A program made the translations under genes and the position numbers. From Acidobacteriaceae bacterium (lineage in GTDB: Bacteria > Acidobacteriota > Terriglobia > Terriglobales > Acidobacteriaceae), in NCBI GenBank assembly GCA_003140705.1, contig PLKU01000332.1, positions 1-9,247 of the forward strand: DNA of 9,247 nucleotides, given 5' to 3'. This document shows, in pieces, positions 1-7,199 of the stretch; the stretch's first letter is position 1, and every line of letters starts with the position of its first letter. The notes below the pieces were generated by a model, which was given only the letters and a program-made list of their open reading frames with translations, made no database searches and was not told the origin of the DNA.

Positions 1-1
1 C

Positions 2-409
2 CTTCCCTATCTGCTGCCATTTCAGAATCCGCCGCTTCCACCGGGCATCCAGCTTCCGTACGTGCAGAATCCAAATCTTCTTTTGCAGGCGGCGATACTG
101 GGCCAGGAAATTATCCACACGACGGTGCTGGTCATTTCCACGGCATCGGTCAACGTAACCGCTCCAGCAACCGCGATACCGCCCGGAGCGGAGCCCGGGG
201 CAACGATCGCAATTCCCGCCCCGAGCGGCAACATCGGCAACATTCCCTTTGTCGTGAACAACGCCAACGCGACTACACTCAACGCGATCTTTTGGATCGA
301 GACGGTGCAGAACCCGGATGGCAGCACGTTTCTGCAGTGCAGTACACCCAAACGGTCATTCTTCACTTCCTTGGAATTGACTGGCCGCATATTTCAGTTG
401 CAACCCTGA
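2..409 (+). CDS. Unrecognised beta-rich protein, 5' partial, probably frameshifted near its 3' end
   Basis: The reading frame is open from the window edge and stops at TGA 407-409, giving 135 residues, so the gene begins upstream. A GTG at 62 is possible, but the frame stays open before it and has no Shine-Dalgarno, so it is probably internal. The protein opens with a Pro/Leu-rich stretch (LPPGIQLPYVQNP), continues with an alternating hydrophobic segment (ILGQEIIHTTVLVISTASV) and then a Pro/Gly/Ala-rich stretch around PPGAEPGATIAIP. It looks beta-rich. I do not recognise the family. From about residue 112 (FLQ, 329-337) the composition becomes odd, ending CSTPKRSFFTSLELTGRIFQ. The neighbouring frame instead reads QYTQTVILHFLGIDWPHI and stops at TAA 418-420. 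The original end was therefore probably at 420 and one base seems to be missing near 337-340. Confidence 0.6.
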   Translation, partial: LPYLLPFQNPPLPPGIQLPYVQNPNLLLQAAILGQEIIHTTVLVISTASVNVTAPATAIPPGAEPGATIAIPAPSGNIGNIPFVVNNANATTLNAIFWIETVQNPDGSTFLQCSTPKRSFFTSLELTGRIFQLQP

Positions 410-486
410 CCAAGCAGTAAGCTGAACGGCAGTGCAGATCTTATTTCTATGGCACGTGGTGTTGCGCCTGATATGTATTCGCCCGC

Positions 487-578
487 AAACGATAGGTCCA
501 TATTGAGAGTGCTCTGGAGAAGGCCCAAGGCTCGATTTGAACGCTTTGCCGGGCAACCCAAGTATGGATCTATCGTTT
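487..578. repeat. Imperfect 16-bp inverted repeat with a 60-bp spacer
   Basis: The left arm 487-502 (AAACGATAGGTCCATA) is the reverse complement of the right arm 563-578 (TATGGATCTATCGTTT) except at one position. There G496 faces T569, which would be a G-U wobble in RNA. Inside the 60-base spacer are two smaller hairpins, AGAG-TG-CTCT and TTGC-CGG-GCAA. The arrangement could be a structured RNA, a leader element upstream of the propeller gene, a MITE-like remnant, or an operator. No target-site duplication or U-tract was seen. Confidence 0.6.
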
Positions 579-708
579 CGGACGATCCATGGATTGCGGT
601 CTGCGAAGCTCGTAATCCGCCTTGAAGTCAAACCTGCCGATTTGTTTCGAACACGATTGCCTGGGCCACTCTGCACAGGACGTGACTGACGCTTCGATCG
701 CGCTATCC

Positions 709-714
709 GGAGGA
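709..714 (+). promoter_or_regulatory. Shine-Dalgarno for the propeller gene
   Basis: GGAGGA lies 3 bases before the ATG at 718. The spacing is short, but this is the only strong match near the start. Together with the signal peptide that begins exactly there, it decides for 718 over the upstream in-frame start at 622. Confidence 0.6.
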
Positions 715-717
715 CTC

Positions 718-2613
718 ATGAAGCTCTCTTGCCTCAGTTTGCTCATCTGTACATGTCTTCTTGCGGCCTCAGGGAACTGCTGGGCTCAAACGACCATGGT
801 GCCATGGCTGACTCGCGCCGCGGACAATTCGAGAAGCGGCTGGAACCAAAATGAGACGCAGCTATCTCAGGCGTCCGTAACGACAAAGGGAATTGTCCGG
901 GCGACGATCGTTCCGGTGATCGGAGATGCGCGGGGCATGGAAGCACAGCCGCTCATTCTGCCGAATGTGACAACGACGCTCGGTATCCACGATGTGATGG
1001 AGCTGCCATCGATGGCCGATGTAGTGCGCGGAGTGGACGCACATGATGGCTCCGGCATCTGGCAGCTGACGCTGGGAACCCCAATCAATGGATCTACGAC
1101 AATCGATTCCCATAACATCAATCAACATTGGGGCTGTCTTTCTACGGGCGTGATCGACGCGGACACGCAGCGTCTGTACCAGGTCTGCTGGGTCTCGCCG
1201 GACAAAACGGGAAACCCGCAAACGGCGCGGTACTTCATGTTTGTGCTGAATGTGGCGGATGGGAGCCAGGTGGTTCCGCCGGTGCTTGTACAGGAACCGA
1301 GTGGAAACTTGGTGTTCAATTCCCAGATGCGCAAACAGCGATCGTCGTTGGTTGAGACAAACATCAACGGCGTAAAGACCGTATTCGGCTGTTCGGGCAC
1401 GATCTTCGAAACGGGCACAGGCGCCTCTGGATTTTGCTTCGCCTTCGATGTGGCCAGCAACACGATGAGTGCGATGCTAGCAATGACGGCCGGCGAGGGT
1501 GCCGGTGTCTGGATGGCTGGGCAGGGCGCGGCCGCCGATGCGCAAGGGTTCCTCTATGTCCTGACCGGCAATGGGGATTTCGACGGCGTGAGCCAGTGGG
1601 GCGAATCGTTCCTGAAACTGAAGTACACGCCTTCAGCGGGAGGAGTTCCGGCCACCCTGCAGGTGGTGGATCACTGGACACCCTGGACTGACCTGGCCAG
1701 AAGCGGACAGACAGCCGCTCCGGCCGCAAGGTTGGCTGGGATGAGCGCGTCCACTGCAACTCTCACTCCGGTTGGCGGCGGCATGAACATGCCGCTGAAG
1801 AATGCAAGATTGGAGGCGAAGGTCAATGACCAGGGCATCCCAACTCTGCTTGTCTTTCCGCAGATGGCTTCTGGCGCCTGGGCGGACGAAGACTGGGGAT
1901 CGGCTGGTCCAGCCTGCATTTTTTCCATCGGTGTTTGCGTGGCCACCGGAAAGGACGGAATCGCTTATCCCATCAAAACAGCGAGCCTGGGCGGAACGAC
2001 TCTTGCGGACCTTGCAAATCCAAAGACGAACTGCAAGAAACTGGCAGCGCCCCCTGTATGGCTGACCATGAGTCCCGGGCCGGTTGATCCCTGCCCCGCC
2101 AACCAGACGACTCTAAACTTCTTTCCATGGGGCGATACGGCACATCTGCACATGACCCCGGTGCAGTTCTTTGACCCGGTGCTGCAATCGTGGACCATCT
2201 TTGCCTGGGGTGAAAATGCGCAACTGCATAGATGGGCAGTGAGTTCAACTGGGGCTTTAACCTACATCGCCGAGAGCAACGAATATGCGAGCGCGGATGT
2301 GCGGGGAAATCCTCCGGGCGGCATGCCAGGCGGATTCTGCTCCGGGTCGAGCAACGGGGCTGATCCTAACTCAGCGATCCTGGTGTGCACAGTTCCATAC
2401 GGCAACGCCAACGCGAACGTGGTAAACGGCCGCCTGCTGGTCTATGATCCAGTACACCTCGCTGGGGATGGGTCGCTGAAGGTTCTGTGGGACTCGCAAC
2501 AGTTTGGCGTCCAGTTTCTGTTCAACAAGTTTGATCCTCCGGTCATTGACGGTGGCCAGATCTACGTGCCGAATTACAACGGTGGCGTTGATCTTTACCG
2601 GCTGGTGCAATAG
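718..2613 (+). CDS. Secreted PQQ-like (quinoprotein-type) beta-propeller protein
   Basis: The protein has 631 residues. The start at 718 gives a classical Sec signal peptide: K2, a hydrophobic core at about residues 6-17, and a likely signal peptidase I site after A23 (CWA|Q). The mature part carries repeated blades of the PQQ-like propeller type. These include RGVDAHDGSGIWQLTLG, a Trp/Gly-rich blade with VWMAGQGAAADAQGFLYV followed by LTGNGDFDG (residues about 264-290), and a closing blade with GGQIYVPNYNGGVDLYRL. In quinoproteins such blades form a circular propeller, and some members bind PQQ and oxidise alcohols or sugars. I see no c-type heme CXXCH motif, so a catalytic role is not supported. 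It may be a structural or ligand-binding propeller. Several Cys residues could form disulfides in the periplasm. The gene stands alone, 124 bases before the peptidase gene. Confidence 0.8.
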   Translation: MKLSCLSLLICTCLLAASGNCWAQTTMVPWLTRAADNSRSGWNQNETQLSQASVTTKGIVRATIVPVIGDARGMEAQPLILPNVTTTLGIHDVMELPSMADVVRGVDAHDGSGIWQLTLGTPINGSTTIDSHNINQHWGCLSTGVIDADTQRLYQVCWVSPDKTGNPQTARYFMFVLNVADGSQVVPPVLVQEPSGNLVFNSQMRKQRSSLVETNINGVKTVFGCSGTIFETGTGASGFCFAFDVASNTMSAMLAMTAGEGAGVWMAGQGAAADAQGFLYVLTGNGDFDGVSQWGESFLKLKYTPSAGGVPATLQVVDHWTPWTDLARSGQTAAPAARLAGMSASTATLTPVGGGMNMPLKNARLEAKVNDQGIPTLLVFPQMASGAWADEDWGSAGPACIFSIGVCVATGKDGIAYPIKTASLGGTTLADLANPKTNCKKLAAPPVWLTMSPGPVDPCPANQTTLNFFPWGDTAHLHMTPVQFFDPVLQSWTIFAWGENAQLHRWAVSSTGALTYIAESNEYASADVRGNPPGGMPGGFCSGSSNGADPNSAILVCTVPYGNANANVVNGRLLVYDPVHLAGDGSLKVLWDSQQFGVQFLFNKFDPPVIDGGQIYVPNYNGGVDLYRLVQ

Positions 2614-2650
2614 TTAAGGTCTTTCCGGCTGGCGGTGTGCGGCAGGTACG

Positions 2651-2680
2651 TTTACATCGCTCCGGGAAGTTCGATTATCA
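2651..2680 (+). promoter_or_regulatory. Possible sigma70-type promoter of the S53 peptidase gene
   Basis: TTTACA at 2651-2656 and TTATCA at 2675-2680 are separated by 18 bases. This lies about 58 bases upstream of the peptidase start, inside the 124-base gap after the propeller gene. The match is moderate and other bacterial promoter types cannot be excluded. Confidence 0.3.
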
Positions 2681-2724
2681 TTCGGAGTCATCGAGTAGAT
2701 GTCTCGGACTAGAGTTCGGTCAAA

Positions 2725-2731
2725 AAGGAGG
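2725..2731 (+). promoter_or_regulatory. Strong Shine-Dalgarno that fixes the peptidase start
   Basis: AAGGAGG ends 6 bases before the ATG at 2738. The in-frame ATG at 2699 has no such site, and using it would add 13 basic residues, so 2738 is the better start. Confidence 0.8.
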
Positions 2732-2737
2732 CCAGTC

Positions 2738-4450
2738 ATGGCGAAGTCCCCCACCACCAAATCCCCGTCGGCCCAAACAACGAAGTTTGCGGAGCAGGAA
2801 CGCGTCGTTCTACCCGGTAGCGAGAAAGCTGCTGCTGCCAACGCAGTCCGGCTCAAGGCTACGCCGGCCAAATCGAAAATGACGGTGTCAGTGATTGTGA
2901 AACGCAAGGAACCGCTGAAGATCAACCGGCGCGGCGGCCGGGCAAGCGGGCCTGTCCGTGTGAGCCGAACTGAGTTTAAAGAGCACCACGGTGGCGATCC
3001 TTCAGCGATCAAACTGATTCGGGCGTTCGCTCGGGAGTTTCATCTGAAGGTTGAACCCGATCCCACTTCAGCGGTGCGGCGCACTTTGCAGCTTACCGGC
3101 ACTTGCGCGGACATCCAAAAAGCATTTGGCGTGGTGCTGCAACAGAAGACAATTGATGGAGTTGAGTACCGGCTGCGCGAGGGCGGGATTCAACTGCCTG
3201 CCTCGCTGACGGGCATGGTGGAGGCTGTACTGGGCCTGGACAACCGACCCCAGGCAAAGCCCCACTTTCGCGTGCACAAACCCAAGCCCAAGCCATCTCA
3301 GGCGCCCAGCAGTTACACGCCGCCCCAGGTAGCCGAGGCCTATCAATTCCCTGCGAACGCCAGCGGAGCAGGACAGACAATCGGCATCATTGAACTTGGC
3401 GGCGGTTACAGGCAGACTGACCTGACCGCCTACTTCAAGACGCTCAGCGTGGCCGCGCCTGGCATCACTGCCGTGAGCGTCGACAATGGGAAGAATGCCC
3501 CGTCGACGGTCAGCAGCTCGGATGGTGAGGTAATGCTGGACATAGAAGTGGCGGGATCGGTGGCGCCTGGCGTGAAAATCGCCGTGTACTTTGCGCCCAA
3601 CACAGACCAGGGATTTATCGACGCGATTACCACCGCAGTGCATGACGCGACCAACAAGCCAAGCGTGATATCGATCAGTTGGGGCGGGCCGGAATCTACC
3701 TGGACGCAGCAGTCGTTGACCGCATTGGACGCTGCCTGCCAGTCAGCCGCGGCGCTGGGCATTACCGTCACGGTTGCGGCCGGCGATGACGGATCGACGG
3801 ATGGCTTGACGGGAAACAACGTCGACTTTCCTGCGTCGAGTCCGCACGTGCTGGCTTGCGGGGGAACGAAACTGGATGCAACCGGAGCAACCATCGCTTC
3901 TGAGGTGGTGTGGAACGAGTTGGCCAACAACGAGGGCGCGACCGGCGGTGGCGTAAGCACGGCGTTCGCCCTTCCGACCTGGCAGGCGAATGCAAAAGTA
4001 CCAGCCCCGAGCACAAGTACAGGCGGGCGCGGTGTGCCGGACGTGGGCGGCGATGCCGATCCGACCACCGGGTATACAGTACGTGTGGATGGAAGCACGA
4101 GCGTGATCGGTGGGACCAGCGCGGTGGCTCCTCTATGGGCCGGTCTTGTGGCAGTAGCCAACCAGCAGCTCGGAACCCAGGCTGGGTTCATTCAGCCGGC
4201 CATCTATGCCGCAAAAGCTGCCTCAGCGTTCAACGATATTACCCAAGGGAACAACGGAGCTTTCTCGGCAGGGCCAAGATGGGATGCCTGCACCGGTCTT
4301 GGGTCGCCGATGGCAGGCAAGCTGATTCCGTTGCTGGCAACGACCAGTACGAGCGCCAAAGGCTCCTCGAAGCCGACAAGCAAGGCGGTCAAAAAGGGCG
4401 GGAAGGCAGCGAAAAAGAGGCAGGCTATCAAGAAGAAGACCCGGGAGTGA
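2738..4450 (+). CDS. Kumamolisin-like serine-carboxyl peptidase (sedolisin family S53) with prodomain
   Basis: The protein has 570 residues. S53 peptidases are made as zymogens and cut proteins, usually at acid pH, with a Glu-Asp-Ser triad in a subtilisin-like fold. A prodomain covers about residues 48-178 (EFKEHHGG near 80, AFGVVLQQ near 129). A KPKPKP linker follows, and the catalytic domain begins near SYTPPQVAEAYQFP (192). By comparison with kumamolisin I assign E264 and D268 (GEVMLD), D350 of the oxyanion hole (AAGDDGSTDG) and nucleophile S461 (GGTSAVAP). The D268-D350 spacing of 82 equals that in kumamolisin. The Ca2+ site is D500-I501 and D516 (RWDACTGLGSP), with a loop about six residues shorter than in kumamolisin. 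There is no visible signal peptide. The C-terminus (about 535-570) is a Ser/Thr then Lys-rich tail (KKGGKAAKKRQAIKKK), which is unusual for the family. Confidence 0.95.
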   Translation: MAKSPTTKSPSAQTTKFAEQERVVLPGSEKAAAANAVRLKATPAKSKMTVSVIVKRKEPLKINRRGGRASGPVRVSRTEFKEHHGGDPSAIKLIRAFAREFHLKVEPDPTSAVRRTLQLTGTCADIQKAFGVVLQQKTIDGVEYRLREGGIQLPASLTGMVEAVLGLDNRPQAKPHFRVHKPKPKPSQAPSSYTPPQVAEAYQFPANASGAGQTIGIIELGGGYRQTDLTAYFKTLSVAAPGITAVSVDNGKNAPSTVSSSDGEVMLDIEVAGSVAPGVKIAVYFAPNTDQGFIDAITTAVHDATNKPSVISISWGGPESTWTQQSLTALDAACQSAAALGITVTVAAGDDGSTDGLTGNNVDFPASSPHVLACGGTKLDATGATIASEVVWNELANNEGATGGGVSTAFALPTWQANAKVPAPSTSTGGRGVPDVGGDADPTTGYTVRVDGSTSVIGGTSAVAPLWAGLVAVANQQLGTQAGFIQPAIYAAKAASAFNDITQGNNGAFSAGPRWDACTGLGSPMAGKLIPLLATTSTSAKGSSKPTSKAVKKGGKAAKKRQAIKKKTRE

Positions 4451-4472
4451 GATTTCGAGCGCTCTTTTGTTT

Positions 4473-4496
4473 GCTCCCCTGCATAGGGTCAGGAGC
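4473..4496 (+). terminator. Hairpin downstream of the peptidase gene, terminator-like
   Basis: GCTCC at 4473-4477 pairs with GGAGC at 4492-4496. An alternative inner stem is CCCT-GCAT-AGGG at 4477-4488. A perfect GAGCGCTC palindrome followed by TTTTGTTT lies just before it, at 4457-4464. It sits 22 bases after the stop codon. There is no U-tract after the hairpin, so terminator function is only suggested. Confidence 0.3.
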
Positions 4497-4578
4497 AGCT
4501 TAGAGCCTGCCGATGCGCCGCTTGCGAAGCATTGTTCACTGGCCGATCTCTTCGATTCCTGTGAATTGCAGGGCCGGG

Positions 4579-4605
4579 TTGCAGGTCACGTTCGCTGCAT
4601 AATTT
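4579..4605 (+). promoter_or_regulatory. Weak candidate promoter for the 220-aa gene
   Basis: TTGCAG at 4579-4584 and TAATTT at 4600-4605 are separated by only 15 bases, about 63 bases upstream of the ATG at 4668. The -35 box is good, but the short spacing makes this a weak call. The 217-base gap after the peptidase gene does imply a promoter of its own. Confidence 0.22.
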
Positions 4606-4667
4606 GATAGGATTCTGGTCTCACTCTCTCATTCGGTTTAACGTTTCAGGAAAGTCGAGGTGCCGCA

Positions 4668-5330
4668 ATGCCCGACCCACACAGGATCAAGGGCGAGTTA
4701 CAGGCTGTGCTGTCGCGCCCCGAATTCTCCTCCATGTTTTTCCATCGCAAGCAATTCGCGAAGCCGGGCAGCACCGCCGACACTCCCGAGACGATTTCCA
4801 CCCAAACTGCCAACTATCTCTGGGAGAAGAAGCCTCTGCTCGACCCCGTGGAGGTTGTTGTTCTTAGAGGTCCGTTGGAACTTTATCGCGCCTATGACGG
4901 AGGCGTTCGCAAGGGATCAGCGGGAACATTGGGCCGGTCATGGTTTGAACGATCGGTGGCCGAAGCGATTTGGAAGGCGACTGACAAGTACAAAAATGAC
5001 GATCGGCAAAAGTGGTACATGGAGTTCCTGCGCACTGCCAACTTTGTGCTTCCCGAATGGAACGATATGCGGGAGATTGCCTACATGGCTGTTCCTTCCG
5101 GGACGAGCGTGGTCGTTGTACGGGGCCGGGGCAATTGGAGGGCAATGCGCACGCCGCCAGGCAAGGCGCGGCCTGGCGGGGCTCCGAGCATCGCTTCTGC
5201 GTCTGACGTGATGGCGGGCGTTGGAATGATGCCGATTCCCGGAACTGTGCAATGCATTGTTCCGCTCTTTAATGACATGTGGATCAACCAGCTATCGAGG
5301 GTTTCGCCCAAGTGGCCCTTTCTTACCTAG
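4668..5330 (+). CDS. Unrecognised soluble protein, 220 aa
   Basis: I do not recognise this protein. The ATG at 4668 has GAGG at 4657-4660, 7 bases upstream, and the frame closes with TAG at 5328-5330. There is no signal peptide and no clear membrane segment. The N-terminal 60 residues are polar. A central block runs VEVVVLRGPLELYRAYDGG (61-79) and GRSWFERSVAEAIW (89-102), then a charged helix around residues 104-122. Next comes a beta-like stretch, REIAYMAVPSGTSVVVVRG (135-153). A Gly/Ala/Pro-rich segment (163-192) leads to a C-terminus with PLFNDMWINQL. The LYRAY strand followed by a hydrophobic strand after PxG reminds me faintly of ADP-ribosyltransferase or RES-like NAD-using folds (R74 as a candidate). 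That is only an impression, and no complete catalytic motif can be shown. It stands alone, with no adjacent immunity-like gene. Confidence 0.7.
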   Translation: MPDPHRIKGELQAVLSRPEFSSMFFHRKQFAKPGSTADTPETISTQTANYLWEKKPLLDPVEVVVLRGPLELYRAYDGGVRKGSAGTLGRSWFERSVAEAIWKATDKYKNDDRQKWYMEFLRTANFVLPEWNDMREIAYMAVPSGTSVVVVRGRGNWRAMRTPPGKARPGGAPSIASASDVMAGVGMMPIPGTVQCIVPLFNDMWINQLSRVSPKWPFLT

Positions 5331-5441
5331 CGGTGCTTTCGCCGATGGGATATCCATTGTTGAGATTTCGCTGTGCGTTCCTCGGCAAAGCTGCAACGAG
5401 ATTCACAGCCGGGTTCGCTGCATGCTTCATTGCAGGATTCG

Positions 5442-5478
5442 CCCCGGTACCTGGTGTTTCTGGAGGTCCGCACCGGGG
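5442..5478. repeat. Small inverted repeat before the membrane protein gene
   Basis: CCCCGGT at 5442-5448 and ACCGGGG at 5472-5478 are perfectly complementary with a 23-base spacer, 27 bases before the ATG at 5506. A second small stem, CTGCA/TGCAG, lies just upstream. It could be the end of the previous transcript or a 5' leader structure of the membrane protein gene. No U-tract follows. Confidence 0.4.
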
Positions 5479-5505
5479 AGAAACATTGGCTGCTATGATT
5501 CGGCC

Positions 5506-7101
5506 ATGTCAGACATGACCAGCCGTCCTGACTCTGCACTTGAATCCCCGGCATCGCGATCCAGCGAGATCCTTCGAGACTCTCATCCTGAAGAAGCAGA
5601 GGGGGGGATCGTTGGATGCGGTCTTCTCCACAATCGCAAACGATATTTTGGACTCGTCTTGCTCATGCTCATTTATTACGGAGCATTATTGGCGATGTCA
5701 TGGAGGATCAACGGAAGCGACCGAATCAGGCTGACCTTCAACAGCATGCTCGAGCATCTTCTACGCGGTCAATTTGACGTCGATCCGCAGGTGGTGGGAG
5801 ACGATGGCTATCTGCGCAATGGCCATGTTTATGCGTATTGGGGGATATGGTGCGCCCTATTGCGTCTCCCGCTATGGCTGGTAGGAAAAATGCAGACGGA
5901 CATTACCTTCTGGTCCTGCCTTGCCGCGGCTTGCATCTCCACAGTTACGAAAGTCCGTGCCGTGTTGCTGGTGTGCCGCTCGGCCGCCGCGAATGCCGCC
6001 AAATTGTGGCCAGTTGGAATTGTGATGTCGTACTTTGTTTTTGCGGGCGGGGCGACAGCGTATCTGAAGGACGAGATATGGACCGAAGTGATGCTTTGGG
6101 CCTATTGCTTCGCATCCATTTTCGTCTACTTCGCCGTCAAGGGAATCGTAAGCCGCCGATTTGATCTGTCTTCCCTATTCTGGATGTCGGTCTGTGCAGG
6201 TTTGGCCCTGCTTACGCGCGCCTCCACGGGTATCGGCCTCACGTTGACTTTATTGCTGCTGCTTTCTGTGCTCGCGTTCGAGCCCCTTTCGGCCGGAGAC
6301 CCGGGGCCAGCCGGCGTGATGCGGCGTTGCGACCGAGGCATGGCGCGGCCCAACACCTGGGTCCCTCTCGCAGTGCTTGCCGTCTTCATCTCGGCTTCTG
6401 GTGCAGTCAACTACTTTCGCTGGGGAAATCCGGCTACCTTTGCGAATTATGACCTCTACTTGAATCGAGATGCGTGGCCCAATTTTGTATCGAGTCTGAG
6501 CACTTACGGTGTGTTTAATCTCAAACGCATCCCATTCGGCCTGATTTACTATTTCTTCCCAATCTGGGTGTTTCACGGGAGCAATGGCGAGCTCCTCCTT
6601 ACGAGCACACAAGCTCAATTCTTTGGAGATACCGAGCTTCCTCCGAGCAGTTTTCTGCTCACAGATGTGATCCCATTCTGCTTCATCGTTGTTCTGGGTT
6701 TTGCGTTGCGCAAATGCGGCCTGGCCGCTTTTTCGCGCACGGGGCGATCGACGGCGGCCGTAGCTGCTGGTCTTCTGTCCCCCTGCTTTCTTATGCTTTC
6801 CCTTGCATGGATGACATATCGATATCGAATTGAGTTTTACCCTGAACTCGACTTTCTCACGCTTTTGGGCTTGTATGTATTCTTGACTCAAGAGACGGCA
6901 TGTACGAAATCAGCGGCGATCCGGATCGTATTCAACACGGCCCTGGCGATCAGCATCTTAACCAGCACCGCCGCATTGATGCTTCATGACATCTCTGACG
7001 AAGGAGCTGTGCCGGGAGAAATCCTCAGCCCTGGTGTTGTGCGGTATTACCATGACACAATCCGCTACTACGTTTACGAACGGAAGATATTCCGCCTCTG
7101 A
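5506..7101 (+). CDS. Polytopic inner-membrane protein, possibly a GT-C-type glycosyltransferase
   Basis: The protein has 531 residues. About 45 hydrophilic residues are followed by roughly 11-13 hydrophobic segments, near residues 47-65, 109-126, 133-155, 168-187, 195-213, 222-237, 241-258, 284-303, 343-358, 386-403, 416-436, 447-460 and 472-492. The first long loop (67-108) is conserved-looking and acidic, with a FDVDPQVVGDDGYLRNG core and then VYAYWGIWCALLRLP. A large acidic or aromatic loop after the first helix is typical of GT-C enzymes, which use polyprenyl-phosphate sugars, so that class is possible; I cannot identify a catalytic Asp with certainty. RYRIEFYPELDF (439-450) is another strong block. 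The start is uncertain: no good Shine-Dalgarno precedes 5506, and 5515 is an alternative. The frame is open upstream to 5257, but that part overlaps the previous gene and is non-hydrophobic and Cys/Arg-rich, so I excluded it. Confidence 0.75.
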   Translation: MSDMTSRPDSALESPASRSSEILRDSHPEEAEGGIVGCGLLHNRKRYFGLVLLMLIYYGALLAMSWRINGSDRIRLTFNSMLEHLLRGQFDVDPQVVGDDGYLRNGHVYAYWGIWCALLRLPLWLVGKMQTDITFWSCLAAACISTVTKVRAVLLVCRSAAANAAKLWPVGIVMSYFVFAGGATAYLKDEIWTEVMLWAYCFASIFVYFAVKGIVSRRFDLSSLFWMSVCAGLALLTRASTGIGLTLTLLLLLSVLAFEPLSAGDPGPAGVMRRCDRGMARPNTWVPLAVLAVFISASGAVNYFRWGNPATFANYDLYLNRDAWPNFVSSLSTYGVFNLKRIPFGLIYYFFPIWVFHGSNGELLLTSTQAQFFGDTELPPSSFLLTDVIPFCFIVVLGFALRKCGLAAFSRTGRSTAAVAAGLLSPCFLMLSLAWMTYRYRIEFYPELDFLTLLGLYVFLTQETACTKSAAIRIVFNTALAISILTSTAALMLHDISDEGAVPGEILSPGVVRYYHDTIRYYVYERKIFRL

Positions 7102-7135
7102 TTCCGCCCGCAGTGCGGACAACTGCTCGCGACCA

Positions 7136-7166
7136 TTGTTCCTATGAGACACAAGAGTGCTATTCT
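7136..7166 (+). promoter_or_regulatory. Possible extended -10 promoter of the lipoprotein gene
   Basis: TGC-TATTCT (7158-7166) is an extended -10 element. TTGTTC at 7136-7141 could be a weak -35 box with a long 19-base spacer. It lies 34 bases before the TTG start, in the 98-base gap after the membrane protein gene. Confidence 0.3.
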
Positions 7167-7187
7167 GGCACGTCGTCTGATAGGCAC

Positions 7188-7194
7188 GAGGAGG
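7188..7194 (+). promoter_or_regulatory. Strong Shine-Dalgarno that selects a TTG start
   Basis: GAGGAGG ends 5 bases before TTG at 7200. The ATG inside this region (7195) reads ATG-ACT-TGA and stops at once, so it cannot be the start. The TTG alone yields a lipoprotein signal sequence. Confidence 0.8.
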
Positions 7195-7199
7195 ATGAC

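Larger units (their letters stand above)
421..717. other. Intergenic region with an inverted repeat, no gene seen
   Basis: I find no convincing coding sequence on either strand between the frameshifted gene and the propeller gene. The in-frame upstream extension of the propeller gene (from 622) has no ribosome binding site and would bury the signal peptide, so I treat it as untranslated. The stretch holds the long inverted repeat at 487-578 and a 10-bp perfect palindrome, ATCCATGGAT, at 585-594. No clear sigma70 promoter is visible; TTGAAG at 622-627 lacks a good -10 partner. Confidence 0.5.

Noticed and set aside
622..717. Upstream extension of the propeller gene to an ATG at 622
   Set aside because: It has no ribosome binding site, and it would place 32 polar residues before a clear signal peptide that starts at 718 behind GGAGGA.
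421..717. Mobile element remnant bounded by the inverted repeat
   Set aside because: No transposase fragment or target-site duplication is visible in the window. I kept it only as a repeat.
3430..4191. Long minus-strand open frame (253 codons) opposite the peptidase
   Set aside because: It is the antisense shadow of a confidently identified S53 gene, a common effect of GC-rich codon use, and it has no ribosome binding site.
5257..5505. Upstream extension of the membrane protein to 5257
   Set aside because: It overlaps the end of the 220-aa gene and its translation is Cys/Arg-rich with no family character.
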